From contig AP014633.1 of assembly GCA_000828835.1 (NCBI GenBank), positions 2,170,001-2,234,000 on the forward strand: a stretch of 64,000 nt of DNA, in the 5' to 3' direction. Positions 26,801-35,071 of this stretch are shown in pieces; positions within the stretch are counted from its first letter, which is position 1, and the number at the start of each line of letters is the position of its first letter. The notes beneath the pieces are model-generated. The model saw only the letters and a program-made list of their open reading frames with translations, searched no databases and was not told the origin of the DNA. Position numbers and translations under genes: made by a program. The stretch is from Thioploca ingrica. Lineage in GTDB: Bacteria > Pseudomonadota > Gammaproteobacteria > Beggiatoales > Beggiatoaceae.

Positions 26801-28013
26801 ATACAATAATCGCATCTGATTCGGCTTCAAACAGCAGACGATAACGAGTTTCACTTTCGGTCAGAATTTGCGTGGCTTGTTTTTCCGAAGTAATATCGCG
26901 GCTAACCACCACAAAGTAAGTTTTACCTTGACACATTATTGGTCCCGTTATCATTTCTACTGGGAAGATGGTTTTATCTTGCTTTTTGTGATAACTGGCT
27001 TGGGGAATACTGAATTCTAAGTTAGCCAAATTAACATGAGTAGTAAAAATATCGTTCGTCGTTAATTTTAAAAAAGTTTGACGCGCATAACCGTATAACT
27101 GCAAAGCGGTAGGATTCGCATCGATAATCATCCCTTGGTTATCAATGAGTAGAATCGCATTGGGTTGCGCCAGGAAAATTTGCTCATATTTTTTATATTC
27201 TACTAAAGCTTCTTCAGTCCGTTTATGCGAAGTAATATCGGTAAAAATAATTAACAACCGGGTAGCTTGACCGCTATTATCACGTAAAACCACGCCCTGA
27301 CTTTGAACCCAGCGATAAGAGCCCTCTTTATGTTGTAACCGATGGTTATTGTCATAAAGTGCAGTTGGATCTTCTAAACAATTTTTAACTTCTTTAATGA
27401 CTTTATAATAATCGCTGGGATGAATATGGGAATACCAAATATTTTGAGTACTTAAATCTTCATGAGAATAACCAAATAAGCTGTTCCAAAACGGAGAATA
27501 AGTGATTTGATTAGTTATTAAATCCCAGTCTAACCAACATTCTTGTTTGGCTCGCAGGGTTAATTCAAAAAAAGTTTGCAATTCTTGTAAGTTATTATCA
27601 AGCTGATTGATAATTCCATGTAAAGCAATATTTTCTTGTTGTAACGTAGTACAATCGGCTTGTACAGTGGGTGGTATCTCTATGCCGACGACATAAAAAG
27701 CCGATTCCGCTGCAATGCGACTCGCCTGCCACAAAATCTCTCGATAAGTACTATCATAATGTAAAAATCGATTAAAAAAGGTTACTGATTCCGTCGTTTC
27801 ATTAAGCTGATAAAGCGTCGCTTCAGTTAAGGCATAACTTTCCGGATGAACTAAGTCCAGATATGAACTATTGGGTAAATGGCTACTGTCATAACCCAAA
27901 GTCCTTTCCCATTCGGCATTAATTTGGCGAAAAGTACCATCAAAGCTAATTACACAACATAAAGTTTTACAGTTAGAAAAAAAATGGGGATGGCTAAGAT
28001 TGTTAAGATGCAT
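23841..28013 (-). CDS. Giant multi-PAS sensor protein without an output domain
   Basis: A 1390-residue cytoplasmic protein built almost entirely of about eleven PAS/PAC units of 110-125 residues, starting near residues 12, 150, 280, 395, 515, 645, 770, 900, 1035, 1160 and 1280. Each has a recognisable core such as VFWNQQCERVTGYSAAEVINN, shortened here to WNQQCERVTGYSAAEVI. Units 8, 9 and 10 are close relatives (recent duplication). No histidine kinase, GGDEF, EAL or transmembrane segment is seen, and the frame closes cleanly after the last PAS. It may be a multi-ligand scaffold, or a sensor that acts on a separate partner. Confidence 0.88.
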   Translation of the reverse strand: MHLNNLSHPHFFSNCKTLCCVISFDGTFRQINAEWERTLGYDSSHLPNSSYLDLVHPESYALTEATLYQLNETTESVTFFNRFLHYDSTYREILWQASRIAAESAFYVVGIEIPPTVQADCTTLQQENIALHGIINQLDNNLQELQTFFELTLRAKQECWLDWDLITNQITYSPFWNSLFGYSHEDLSTQNIWYSHIHPSDYYKVIKEVKNCLEDPTALYDNNHRLQHKEGSYRWVQSQGVVLRDNSGQATRLLIIFTDITSHKRTEEALVEYKKYEQIFLAQPNAILLIDNQGMIIDANPTALQLYGYARQTFLKLTTNDIFTTHVNLANLEFSIPQASYHKKQDKTIFPVEMITGPIMCQGKTYFVVVSRDITSEKQATQILTESETRYRLLFEAESDAIIVFDSNTLQIFDVNPAATSLYGYSREEWLQLNMENILDNIPLSLIDLRLAGKRRFHHILLHWHKKQGGTVFPVEISTGSYPFKDHTLVCATVRDITARKQAETALQKAEAFANALIQAAPVFLLAFTPSGKISLCNEVLLQALGYSLEEVINQDYKNLFPQAERPLIAESMSALLSQRERSILLENYLLTKTEQQLLVEWHASAVMGNDEQIVYVLCVGIDMSQRKKIQGQLRLFKRIVEVSHEAISISNADGQLVYANLAHAKLFKHSLKDIRQYNHRDYCTPETLELIEHEIKVSFQAGKTWEGILEVLDINKRQFPVWGRFDVIRDDKGHILFSFGLMHDASEQQYLEAILRYEHHQYRTIFHAAPLAIIYKNKENRIIRANHYFAAREGSEPEKLEGMVFHELLPEYAEQDYTDDLEVMNTGQAKLGLIEHLPKGIFRVDKIPYRDNAGNILGVIHFAIDISSYVQAEQLLRETQQAIQANEIRLRLTIEHLPIMVIAIDLNNHIVFWNQQCERVTGYSAAEVINNPHIWTWLYPDTIYRDNLFRVAQYMSKNHPENNRWLWKLTCKQGEQKMVAWSLINQVDMPGLLTVGVGEEVIEFEQTQQRQRDKEAKFNSVLQEHATHLRLIIENLPVMVGALDEQVNIVFWNRYCEQVTGYSTQEIVNNPQAWELLYPDLTVRQKVLKIWQQVIQTHRELHRFTMILTCKSGTQKKIMWSMLSDKIKIQGWAIWGVGVNMTVHQKIIHHHENRLKRLVQTLPMMVNAYDEQGQLIYWNQHCEQVTGYKSAEMLRSPPSLAQLYRSVQYQHDFPTQICLNSIAVPYETEITCQDGSVKIIAWSNYAEKFPIPGWKHWLIGEDITVTKKVHQLSSDITHSILYTALNQIDVAICITDESAKFVYMNRAFGKLYGTRSEDLMNRQFTLMVPRDNRNLSIREYFNFLNGNNGHCLSKTHQALHADGYVFKVTTNVYRAVQNSEQAYVVWIFT

Positions 28014-28081
28014 GGCAGTCTAATCGGGTTTCTTTAACAATGAGTCTACCTACTATTGGGTAGTGTTAAAGAGAAAATGAG

Positions 28082-28124
28082 GTTAGTGTAACTAGAAATT
28101 GCAACTCAGGGTTGCTACACTAAC
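28082..28124. promoter_or_regulatory. Hairpin upstream of the multi-PAS gene
   Basis: GTTAGTGTA (28082-28090) pairs with TACACTAAC (28116-28124), and the inner GCAAC/GTTGC pair continues the stem. It lies 69 nt upstream of the multi-PAS start. The 12-mer CTACCTACTATT also occurs twice near 28046 and 28144. A regulatory role is only inferred. Confidence 0.4.
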
Positions 28125-28242
28125 ATCACTACCTGTTTAGCACTACCTACTATTTACGTTAATTTAGCCCCTCTAACTTACTACCTAACTCGGGCTTAGA
28201 TGAGTAAGAAAGAGATAATTGGGTGGTCGTTAATGATATAAC

Positions 28243-28355
28243 CTACCCTTAAGTTAAGCGATATTTCACCAAAGCAACCCCTCGTGGAAGGCGGGCTTTG
28301 TCGGCCTTTTTGCGCCAGCCAAGCTGGCATTCCAATTACTAACTTAATGGCAGTG
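28243..28355. mobile_element. About 113-bp MITE-like unit
   Basis: The ends are CTACCCTTAAGTTAAG (28243-28258) and CTAACTTAATGGCAGTG (28339-28355), imperfect inverted repeats of the dispersed TTAACTTAA motif. The interior has a GCC/GGC-rich palindromic stretch. The unit lies in the 695-bp gap between the divergent multi-PAS gene and parE. The rest of that gap (to 28708) is AT-rich, with no gene I can support. Confidence 0.6.
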
Positions 28356-28708
28356 ACCCTAGAGATCAGTTAGCAGCAAGATTTTTTAGAGTCATTAGTC
28401 TCAATAATCTAAGAATCTATAAAAAAATATTTATTTAAAAATCAATTAAATTTTAGAAACCGTGATGACTCCCTGAGGAACCCGAGGTCTTATCCGTTAT
28501 CATCATCAGTTAACGATATTTGGCTTAGGAGTTTAAGTTACAATAATACGAGTTAAATAATACGAGTTAAATAAAAATTTATACAATAATTTAACTTAAC
28601 TCTCAATCTCATTGAAGAAATCAAGCCAATTTAATTGCAGAATTTATTTTATGATTAGTTACCATTGAAAATGGATCATTTGATAACTGACAACTAAATA
28701 ACTGAATA

Positions 28709-30607
28709 ATGACTAAGCAATACAATGCCGCTGATATAGAAATTTTGACTGGGCTTGAGCCAGTGCGCAAACGTCCCGGGATGTACACTAATACCTCCAA
28801 CCCTAATCATCTGGCTCAAGAAGTGATCGATAATAGTGTTGATGAAGCCCTTGCCGGTTATGCTAACCACATTGAGGTTATTTTGCATTTGGATGGTTCT
28901 CTCAGTGTTCGTGATAATGGTCGTGGTATGCCCGTTGATCTTCATCCAGAAGAAGGGATTAGTGGTGTCGAAGTGATCCTCACCCGCTTACATGCCGGCG
29001 GTAAATTCTCCAACCAAAATTATCAATTTGCTGGCGGATTACATGGGGTTGGTGTATCCGTGGTCAATGCGCTTTCCAGTCGGTTAGAAGTCACCATTAA
29101 ACGGAATGGAATGTTATATCAAATGTCATTTGCGCAGGGTGAAAAGACTTCTGAATTAAAGGTGATTGGTACGGTTGGACAACGTCATACGGGTACCACC
29201 GTACGTTTTTGGCCGAATCCCAGCTATTTTGATTCGCCCCATTTTTCTATAGCGGCTTTAACTTATTTAGTGCGTGCCAAAGCGGTATTATGTGCTGGCT
29301 TGACGATGACTTTTAGCGATGAAAATACCGGTGACCAACAACAATGGTTTTATCAAGACGGATTAGCTACTTACCTACTTGAGCAACTCAGCCCAGCAAC
29401 CGCTTTACCAGAAGTACCCTTAATGGGTCATTTTGCTGGGACCACTGAAGCAGTTGATTATGCACTACTCTGGATAATTGATGGCAAACCTATCGCCGAA
29501 AGCTATGTTAATTTAATCCCAACTCCTCAAGGCGGTACTCACGTTAATGGCTTACGAAGTGGTCTATTGGAAGCCCTGCGAGAATTTTGCGATTATCGTC
29601 ATTTATTACCTCGAGGGGTTAAACTCGCTGCTGAAGATATCTGGGAACATTGCGCCTATGTATTATCAGTTAAATTAGCCGATCCCCAATTTGCGGGTCA
29701 AACGAAAGAACGACTCAATTCTCGTGCTTGTGCCACTTTTGTTGCCGGGGTGGTGCGTGACGCTTTTAGTGTCTGGCTTAACCAACACGTTGAAATGGGT
29801 GAACAAATTGCCGAATGGGTTATTCAACAAGCCCAAAAACGGTTGCGCGCTGATAAAAAAGTCATTCGGAAAAAAGTAACGAATGGTCCGGCTTTGCCCG
29901 GTAAATTAGCTGACTGTACGCTACAAGAGATGAAGCAAACGGAATTATTTTTAGTGGAAGGAGATAGTGCCGGCGGTTCTTGTAAGCAAGCGCGCGATCG
30001 TACTTTTCAAGCGGTCATGCCGTTGCGAGGTAAAATTCTCAATACCTGGGAAATCGAGACCAGTGAAGTGTTAGCTTCACAAGAAGTTCACGACATCGCT
30101 ATCGCGTTGGGTATTGATCCCGGTACCGATTCCTTAACCGAATTACGCTACGGTAAAGTCTGTATTTTGGCTGATGCTGATTCCGACGGAGCACACATTG
30201 CCACCTTGCTTTGTGCGTTATTTGTTAAACATTTTAGAAAACTCGTTGCTGAAGGGCACGTTTATGTGGCAACGCCGCCATTATATCGAATCGATGTGGG
30301 TAATACCGTTTACTATGCGTTAAATGATGAGGAAAAACAAGGTATTTTGGATAGAATTGCGGCAGAGAAAAAACCGGGCTTCATTCATATACAACGCTTT
30401 AAAGGATTGGGCGAAATGAATCCGTTACAATTACGCGAAACCACCATGGCTAGGGAAACTCGGCGATTAATTCAACTGACCCTAACTGATAATGACCCAA
30501 CTGATTCTATTATGGATATGTTATTAGCTAAAAAACGATCTCCGGAGAGAAAAATTTGGTTAGAGCAAAAAGGCAATTTAGCTATGACAACGATTCAGCC
30601 CGCGTAG
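28709..30607 (+). CDS. parE: DNA topoisomerase IV subunit B
   Basis: ATPase subunit of topoisomerase IV, which decatenates daughter chromosomes with ParC. The 632-residue length fits ParE rather than the longer proteobacterial GyrB. GHKL ATP-binding motifs are visible (EVIDNSVDEALAGYA, VRDNGRGMPVD, GGLHGVGVSVVNALS), and the TOPRIM EGDSAGG and DADSDGAHI motifs follow. parC is not in the window. No clear ribosome site precedes the ATG. Confidence 0.95.
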   Translation: MTKQYNAADIEILTGLEPVRKRPGMYTNTSNPNHLAQEVIDNSVDEALAGYANHIEVILHLDGSLSVRDNGRGMPVDLHPEEGISGVEVILTRLHAGGKFSNQNYQFAGGLHGVGVSVVNALSSRLEVTIKRNGMLYQMSFAQGEKTSELKVIGTVGQRHTGTTVRFWPNPSYFDSPHFSIAALTYLVRAKAVLCAGLTMTFSDENTGDQQQWFYQDGLATYLLEQLSPATALPEVPLMGHFAGTTEAVDYALLWIIDGKPIAESYVNLIPTPQGGTHVNGLRSGLLEALREFCDYRHLLPRGVKLAAEDIWEHCAYVLSVKLADPQFAGQTKERLNSRACATFVAGVVRDAFSVWLNQHVEMGEQIAEWVIQQAQKRLRADKKVIRKKVTNGPALPGKLADCTLQEMKQTELFLVEGDSAGGSCKQARDRTFQAVMPLRGKILNTWEIETSEVLASQEVHDIAIALGIDPGTDSLTELRYGKVCILADADSDGAHIATLLCALFVKHFRKLVAEGHVYVATPPLYRIDVGNTVYYALNDEEKQGILDRIAAEKKPGFIHIQRFKGLGEMNPLQLRETTMARETRRLIQLTLTDNDPTDSIMDMLLAKKRSPERKIWLEQKGNLAMTTIQPA

Positions 30608-30667
30608 GATCACTAAATTCAATAACTCATTTATTTTACCATTAAACTTTTTTATTCAGGCTACGCT

Positions 30668-30931
30668 ATGTATACTGTCGATAATATTGAAGTTCCTCAA
30701 CAAATTCAGTCTTTAATCCAAAAGGTCGTTCAAGATCATGAACCAGTACGGATTATCAATGCTCGTGGTGAGAATGTCATTCTGATTTCAGAGCATGATT
30801 ACGAAAGTTTAAAAGAAACGCTCTATCTGTTGAGCAACCCAGTTAATGCCGAACGATTACGCCACGCTCAGAGTGAGTCTTTAAAGCAAGCGATTTCCTG
30901 GCAAACACTTAAAGACCAGTTAAAGCGATGA
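30668..30931 (+). CDS. yefM: Type II antitoxin, Phd/YefM family
   Basis: An 87-residue antitoxin whose N-terminal part (about residues 1-60) is the Phd/YefM DNA-binding fold (PVRIINARGENVILISEHDYESLKET), while the C-terminal tail binds and neutralises the toxin. It overlaps the toxin gene by 4 nt (ATGA at 30928), the usual arrangement. The pair is likely autoregulated by binding its own promoter in the short gap after parE. Confidence 0.92.
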   Translation: MYTVDNIEVPQQIQSLIQKVVQDHEPVRIINARGENVILISEHDYESLKETLYLLSNPVNAERLRHAQSESLKQAISWQTLKDQLKR

Positions 30932-31191
30932 AAGAACTCCTGTTGACTACCAAAGCAGTTGAGGATTTAAAATGGTGGATGCAAACCGATAAGCGGATTG
31001 CGCTTAAAGTTATTGAACTCTTGGAAGATATCGTAATAGAACCTTTTGTTGGCAAGGGTAAACCAGAAGCTTTGAAATATGAACTCTCTGGATGCTGGTC
31101 GCGACGGATTACATCAGAACATCGACTGGTTTATGAAGTAACAGAAAATTATGTCCGGGTGTTAAGTTGCCGCTACCATTATCAGCAATGA
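30928..31191 (+). CDS. yoeB: Type II toxin YoeB, ribosome-dependent mRNA endonuclease
   Basis: An 87-residue RelE-superfamily toxin that cleaves mRNA at the ribosome. The catalytic residues align with E. coli YoeB: E47 (GKPEALK), R66 (SEHRLVY) and the C-terminal H84-Y85 (CRYHYQQ). All are intact, so the toxin should be active when free of its antitoxin. Confidence 0.95.
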   Translation: MKELLLTTKAVEDLKWWMQTDKRIALKVIELLEDIVIEPFVGKGKPEALKYELSGCWSRRITSEHRLVYEVTENYVRVLSCRYHYQQ

Positions 31192-31263
31192 AAGCCAACG
31201 TCGGATAGACTTCGCACCCGCGAATCCCCTTCCTCTGTTGGCACCTTGTGTGAGAAGGATTAC

Positions 31264-32298
31264 TTACTCGTTAGGGTTATGACTAACCAACATCGCATCA
31301 CCATAACTAAAAAAGCGGTATTCTTGTTCAACCGCATGACGATAAGCGGCTAAAACCAAATCTTGGCCAGCAAAAGCACAAACTAGCATCAATAAAGTGG
31401 ATTCTGGCAAATGGAAGTTGGTTAATAACGCATCAACACTCTGAAAACGATAGCCCGGGGTAATAAATAACCGAGTTTCCCCAGCATATGGTTTAATATT
31501 TCCGCCTGCCGACGCCGTTTCCAACGCACGAACACAAGTAGTCCCTACCGCAATCACTCGACCACCACGTGCCCGAGTTGTTTGGATTTGTTCACAAACC
31601 TGGGGTGAAACCTGCATATATTCAGTATGCATGGTATGTTGATGAATATTGTCAACGCGTATTGGGGCAAAAGTACCAGCGCCAACATGTAAAGTAATAA
31701 AAGCCATTGCTATTCCCTTAGTTTGCAATTGTTCTAGTATGCCTTCGTCAAAATGTAGACCCGCCGTGGGTGCCGCTACCGCACCCGGTTGGCGAGCATA
31801 TACGGTTTGATAGCGGATACTATCTACCTCAGTTGGTGTTCTACGAATATAGGGTGGCAATGGAATCTGTCCAATGGTATGTAAAATTTCATCTACCGAA
31901 CGAGGGTCATCAAATTGGAGTTGAAAAAAATGCTCAATCCGTTGTAATACTTGGATAGCTATCCCACCCTCAAGATATAACCACATACCTGGTTTAGGTG
32001 GTTGACTGGCTCGAATTTGGGCAAGAATCTGGTTATTGTCTAAGATGCGCTCCACCAGTATTTCAATCTTACCCCCCGATTGTTTACGTCCCAATAATCG
32101 TGCGGGAATAACCCGGGTATCATTAAATACTAATAAATCACCTGGCATTAATAAATGCGGCAAGTCAGTAAACCGAAGGTCTTGAAATGGTTCTAATATA
32201 GAATTAGCCCACAGTAGACGACTACTTGTGCGGGAACGGTTGGGTTGCTGAGCAATTAAATGTGGCGGTAAATAAAAATAAAAATCAGTGCGTTGCAT
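31264..32298 (-). CDS. queA: S-adenosylmethionine:tRNA ribosyltransferase-isomerase
   Basis: Transfers and isomerises the ribosyl group of SAM onto 7-aminomethyl-7-deazaguanine in tRNA, giving epoxyqueuosine. The 344-residue protein matches the family, with MQRTDFYFYLPPHLIAQQP at the start and the core APTAGLHFDEGILEQL. tgt is not adjacent; a tRNA gene lies 101 nt upstream on the other strand. Confidence 0.97.
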   Translation of the reverse strand: MQRTDFYFYLPPHLIAQQPNRSRTSSRLLWANSILEPFQDLRFTDLPHLLMPGDLLVFNDTRVIPARLLGRKQSGGKIEILVERILDNNQILAQIRASQPPKPGMWLYLEGGIAIQVLQRIEHFFQLQFDDPRSVDEILHTIGQIPLPPYIRRTPTEVDSIRYQTVYARQPGAVAAPTAGLHFDEGILEQLQTKGIAMAFITLHVGAGTFAPIRVDNIHQHTMHTEYMQVSPQVCEQIQTTRARGGRVIAVGTTCVRALETASAGGNIKPYAGETRLFITPGYRFQSVDALLTNFHLPESTLLMLVCAFAGQDLVLAAYRHAVEQEYRFFSYGDAMLVSHNPNE

Positions 32299-32399
32299 TA
32301 AAAATCATCGATATAATTGTAGCTGAATGATCACTTAATAAAATAAAATGGGTTTACCCACTTTCCGATTGACTTAAGAACCTTTATAATGAACATGTT

Positions 32400-32483
32400 G
32401 CCGGGGTGGCGGAACTGGTAGACGCGCTAGACTCAAAATCTAGTGATGGTAACATCGTGTCGGTTCGAGTCCGACCCTCGGTA
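32400..32483 (+). tRNA. tRNA-Leu (CAA)
   Basis: A class II tRNA with long variable arm, from GCCGGGGTGGCGGAACTGGT onward. The anticodon stem-loop CTAGACTCAAAATCTAG gives anticodon CAA, reading UUG. The T-arm GGTTCGAGTCC is canonical. The acceptor stem closes with two G-T wobbles, and A is the discriminator. The bases after it are GCA rather than CCA, so the 3' CCA must be added after transcription. Confidence 0.97.
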
Positions 32484-32815
32484 GCAACTCAACTTCTTCT
32501 TCATTTCTAATCTAGAAATTTTTCTGCATCCTGCCTAAAAAAGCTTGTTTACTGATACCAGCCACGTTAAGCTTATAATTAATCGGGTGCTGACGCACTC
32601 AGAAATAACTTGAGAAGGTTGAGACATATTTTCTCTCCAATCCCTGTCAAATAGAACCGTGAGCTATGCCAATGTATAATGCGACAAAGTATTAACATTT
32701 TCCCTCATGAGCAGATAAAATTAATATAATGTAGTCAGCTCGGAAAAATGAAATGTCATGAAAAATAATAACTCTATTTTTCAATTTTTTCGCTATTCTA
32801 TTAAAAACAAACACG

Positions 32816-32935
32816 TTATAAATAAAGCAAGGGGTATTGGATTGGTGTAAGGGCATCGTTAATCTGGTCATTGAATACCACCCAGCCCTTTTTATCATCA
32901 GGATAAAACCAAGTCACATCGTACCGGCGGATGTC
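32816..32935 (-). pseudogene. Possible gene remnant upstream of the paralogue pair
   Basis: In the 457-bp gap after the tRNA, one minus-strand frame reads about 39 well-formed residues (RRYDVTWFYPDDKKGWVVFN, continuing DQINDALTPIQYP) before a stop. Two stop codons lie immediately upstream and there is no start. The protein-like composition suggests the tail of a decayed gene; I do not recognise the family. The rest of the gap is AT-rich, with nothing I can support. Confidence 0.3.
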
Positions 32936-32940
32936 CTATT

Positions 32941-33609
32941 ATGTTTATTGAATATACCTTTACCATGGACGATGGGAAGGTTTTACATTACAGAGTAGAA
33001 TTTGAAAGACCTCGTGAACATATCTTAGACAAAAGTTTATACCCAGCTTGGACTCAGTTAGAATTCCATCAATGTCCTAATTGCCCTTTAACAACTGAAA
33101 AATATTCACACTGTCCGGTGGCTATTGACGCCCATGAAATTGTACTGGGGTTTACTGAAATTCTTTCTTGTAAGGAAGTTGATATTCATGTGAGAACACA
33201 AGAGCGCGAATATTTTAAACGTACCGACGCTCAAACGGGTTTAAGAGCCTTAATCGGATTTGTTATGGCGAGTAGTGCCTGTCCTATTTTATCACCTCTG
33301 CGGGGGATGGCTTATTATCATTTACCCTTTGCTTCCCTGGATGAAACTGTTTTTAGAGTGACTTCTTCTTACCTATTACATCAATATTACGTCTATCAAA
33401 AAAATGGGCAATTTGATTTAGAATTTGAGGGATTAAAACAACGTTTTAAAGAAACTCAAACCTTAAATTATCATTTTTTAGAACGAATTCGGGCGGCCTG
33501 TGATGCTGATGCTAACTTAAATGTCTTAGCCACTTTGTTCACAATCTCTTCCATGTTATCACTTTCTTTAGAAAGGCACTTAAAAGAAATTGAACACTTA
33601 TTTGAGTAA
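32941..33609 (+). CDS. Cys-motif protein, paralogue A of a tandem pair
   Basis: A 222-residue soluble protein, not assigned to a named family with confidence. An N-terminal strand-rich part starts MFIEYTFTMDDG. A CPNCPLTTEKYSHCPVA motif at residues 50-66 could bind a metal, and the second half is helical. The neighbour at 33669 is a close paralogue in the same order and spacing (60 nt gap), so they arose by tandem duplication and may form a hetero-oligomer. No signal peptide is present. Confidence 0.85.
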   Translation: MFIEYTFTMDDGKVLHYRVEFERPREHILDKSLYPAWTQLEFHQCPNCPLTTEKYSHCPVAIDAHEIVLGFTEILSCKEVDIHVRTQEREYFKRTDAQTGLRALIGFVMASSACPILSPLRGMAYYHLPFASLDETVFRVTSSYLLHQYYVYQKNGQFDLEFEGLKQRFKETQTLNYHFLERIRAACDADANLNVLATLFTISSMLSLSLERHLKEIEHLFE

Positions 33610-33668
33610 CTCGCTTTAATCAAAATTGACCACATAAGAGTAATTAAAATATGTTTAATGAAAAAAAT

Positions 33669-34376
33669 ATGTTTGTCGAATATATATTTACCATGGGTGA
33701 TGGCAATATATTGAATTTCAAAATCAATTATGTCAGACCTCGCCCAGATATTATTGATAATGCTGAATACCCCGCTTGGACTGAATTAGGATTTAAACAG
33801 TGCAGTAATTGTCCCTTAGATACGGCTGATTATTCTCATTGTCCGGTAGCCATTGATGCCAAAGAAATTATTTTGGGGTTTAGGGAAATTCTCTCTTGTA
33901 GTACCACTGATGTCCGTGTTATCACGGCTGAACGTGAATATTTTAAACACTGTGATGCACAAACTGGCTTGAGAGCTTTAATCGGTTTAGTGATGGCAAC
34001 CAGTGCTTGTCCTATTTTGTCGCAAATGCGTGGGATGGCACATTATCATCTGCCTTTCGCATCAATCGATGAGATTGTTTTTCGATCGGCTTCATCATAC
34101 TTGTTAAGTCAATACTATATCCATCAAGATGGTGGCATGGCAGATTTAGAATTGAATGGCTTAAAGAAATATTATAAAGAAGTATTAACGCTTAACTATG
34201 ACTTTCTCCAACGCATTCGCGCCGCTAGTGAAGCCGATTCTAATTTAGATGTCTTATCTACGCTATTTTCTATTTCTTCACTCTTGTCTGTTAGTATTGA
34301 ACAACATTTAAAGAAATTAAAACCCTTGTTTAGCGATATATCACCACAAATATCACCCCCTCATCTATCCTGCTAA
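33669..34376 (+). CDS. Cys-motif protein, paralogue B of a tandem pair
   Basis: A 235-residue paralogue of the preceding gene. It shares the N-terminus (MFVEYIFTMGDGN), the cysteine motif (CSNCPLDTADYSHCPVA) and the block DAQTGLRALIGLVMATSACP. The start at 33669 matches the paralogue; an ATG at 33651 would add six residues. The C-terminus is slightly extended (PQISPPHLSC). The conserved cysteine/histidine pattern in both copies points to a functional metal or redox site; that is inference. Confidence 0.85.
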   Translation: MFVEYIFTMGDGNILNFKINYVRPRPDIIDNAEYPAWTELGFKQCSNCPLDTADYSHCPVAIDAKEIILGFREILSCSTTDVRVITAEREYFKHCDAQTGLRALIGLVMATSACPILSQMRGMAHYHLPFASIDEIVFRSASSYLLSQYYIHQDGGMADLELNGLKKYYKEVLTLNYDFLQRIRAASEADSNLDVLSTLFSISSLLSVSIEQHLKKLKPLFSDISPQISPPHLSC

Positions 34377-34403
34377 AACCGAATCAAGGAGTGAACGCGT
34401 CGC

Positions 34404-35003
34404 TTAATGATTGGGATAAGTAAAGCGACTATACAGTGAGATCAGATATCGTTCTAAAAAACGAAGTACCATAAAAAACATTTCTGGTAAAGGACGTTTA
34501 GATAGCTGTACATAAGGATACGTGATATAAGCTACGGACACATTAGCGAGACAAGCTGCCAATACACCGGTTAATAATCGGTCATCTATCAACATCACTT
34601 GGTGTGAAGATTGCCCAGTCAAGGCAATAATCTCTTTTAAACCATCAGGATAAGGCTTTTTTCTGACTGCGGTAATATAGCGAACGCCCTGATAATGGCA
34701 ATTAAAGTGCGCAATCCTGCTCGCCAGCGGTTTATTTGACAATACAAAAACTTGATTGGCACCAAAACATTGTATACACGTCTGTAACCAAGGATGTACT
34801 TCCTTAGCCGGTTGCGATTCACCATGAGCCGCTAATACACCATCGAAATCCAGTACTAACACAGTAATCCCTTGTTGTTTCAGTTCTATTGGCGATAGTT
34901 GGCATAACTGACGCTGACGAGGCGTAGTACGATAAACCTGAGTCAGTGCTTGTCGGTAACGATACCCCATCCGTATTGCAAAGAAAAATCTCGCTAACCA
35001 CAT
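34404..35003 (-). CDS. HAD-family phosphatase-like protein (YqeG type)
   Basis: A 199-residue HAD hydrolase. Motif I is VLDFDGVLAAHGE, with the nucleophilic aspartate first. Motif II is the serine in VLSNKPLA, the motif III lysine is in RKKPYPDGL, and motif IV is VMLIDDRLLTGVLAA. The layout resembles YqeG-type phosphatases (HAD subfamily IIIA), whose substrate is not well defined. A hydrophobic N-terminal helix and C-terminal helices flank the core. It is convergent with the paralogue pair. Confidence 0.85.
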   Translation of the reverse strand: MWLARFFFAIRMGYRYRQALTQVYRTTPRQRQLCQLSPIELKQQGITVLVLDFDGVLAAHGESQPAKEVHPWLQTCIQCFGANQVFVLSNKPLASRIAHFNCHYQGVRYITAVRKKPYPDGLKEIIALTGQSSHQVMLIDDRLLTGVLAACLANVSVAYITYPYVQLSKRPLPEMFFMVLRFLERYLISLYSRFTYPNH

Positions 35004-35071
35004 TAAAAATAACGGTTCTTCATGCCATCGATATGGCGTTAATTAACACGACTTCAACTGGTTATAATCTT

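Noticed and set aside
32692-32898. 68-residue minus-strand frame after the tRNA
   Set aside because: No ribosome site, AT-rich composition, no protein-like pattern; a different frame in part of the same region looks more like a remnant.
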